Of a stretch of DNA of 64,000 nucleotides, positions 63,464 through 64,000 are shown piece after piece. How positions within the stretch are numbered: the stretch's first letter is position 1; each line of letters begins with the position of its first letter. The DNA is from Dolomedes plantarius (taxonomy: Eukaryota; Arthropoda; Arachnida; Araneae; Dolomedidae). The translations under genes and the position numbers were made by a program. The DNA is taken from the NCBI GenBank assembly GCA_907164885.2, contig OU015503.1:65494568-65558567 (forward strand). The letters run 5' to 3'. The notes below the pieces were generated by a model. It ran no database searches. It saw nothing but the letters and a program-made list of their open reading frames with translations, and was not told the origin of the DNA.

Positions 63464-64000
63464 GTAATTTTTGTTTATACTTCCTAAGTGGTAAAAGCCA
63501 TTTAATATAAACTGTTTAGTTGAGTATATAAATTAAAATGTTAGATAATCTGAGTCTTATACAAGATGTCACATTACCTTTCATAAATAAACTTTTCCTT
63601 ATCATAACTTAAGTTTCTGTTTTCTTGTATCGTAATTAATTAATTCATCTTTGCATTATTTTTTTAGATGTTACTTAAAGTTTTATTTTAATTTATTTTA
63701 TATTAATCTCCTCTGTTTACTTGCATTTGACTTTCATCCCCAATTCCAATGGATCTTACCATATTCTATTTTTGTCCTAAATTTTCAACTGTTATCTGGT
63801 CATGATTTTTTGCAACAACACCTACACTGCATCGGTTTAGTTGATTCACCTATTTGTTCTCTGTGTTTTTTCCTAAAAGAAAGACTATGAATTTTATTCA
63901 ATTGACGAATTGTTCTACTTCTGCCCCCCCCCCCCCCAAATTTTTTAAAAACTCCTGACAGCTATTAAAGCCTATTTTATATTGAGCTGCATATAAGGGG
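63464..64000. other. Start of next dve-like intron
   Basis: Begins with the donor gtaatt. AT-rich with a poly-C tract of about 15 near 63925. The following ULD/CUT-like exon is not reached. Confidence 0.6.

Overview
This is a window of a large, AT-rich, transposon-filled animal genome, most likely an arthropod and plausibly a chelicerate such as a spider. It has spliced host genes with GT-AG introns, introns from 82 bp to about 21.5 kb, and a mobile-element set typical of arthropods: mariner/Tc1, pogo, hAT, piggyBac, Harbinger-like, Helentron and tRNA-derived SINEs. The taxon is inferred; no species-specific marker was recognised. There are no bacterial operons, CRISPR arrays or rRNA genes.

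Two host genes lie head to head. On the minus strand, positions 52281 down to 3877 hold a complete 15-exon gene for transmembrane 9 superfamily member 1 (TM9SF1). All splice phases agree and the joined CDS is 1761 nt (586 residues plus stop). About 560 bp away on the plus strand begins a gene whose exons at 60509-63463 encode the first part of a ULD/CMP (compass) oligomerisation domain of the SATB/Defective proventriculus homeodomain family. Its CUT-like and homeodomain exons must lie beyond position 64000. Position 52826-52939 holds a phase-compatible upstream exon.

Layout: 1-3876 is sequence downstream of TM9SF1, with a pogo fragment broken by a MITE. 4079-25542 is the last TM9SF1 intron and is a graveyard of mobile elements. 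It holds a 0.33-kb-arm inverted repeat (6.3-7.1 kb), an insertion nest four levels deep (11-14.1 kb), a Harbinger-like element with a MADF fragment (15.7-17.1 kb), Tc1 and mariner relics, a 60-bp minisatellite and a roughly 180-bp satellite. 25.5-52.3 kb carries the other 14 exons, separated by introns holding hAT elements with 8-bp target duplications, four different pogo-type MITEs, a Helentron with a helicase fragment, a solo LTR and SINEs. 52.9-60.5 kb is the first seen intron of the SATB/dve gene. It holds an intact 286-codon reverse transcriptase ORF between long inverted repeats, a decayed intron-containing piggyBac transposase and a second, TTAA-flanked piggyBac element.

The two host genes have no known shared pathway: one is an endomembrane protein, the other a transcription or chromatin factor. 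Their short common upstream region is the only functional link seen. Everything else is mobile or repetitive DNA. The most unusual objects are the inverted-repeat-flanked reverse transcriptase, the long hairpin at 6.3-7.1 kb, and the nest at 11-14.1 kb from which insertion order can be read.
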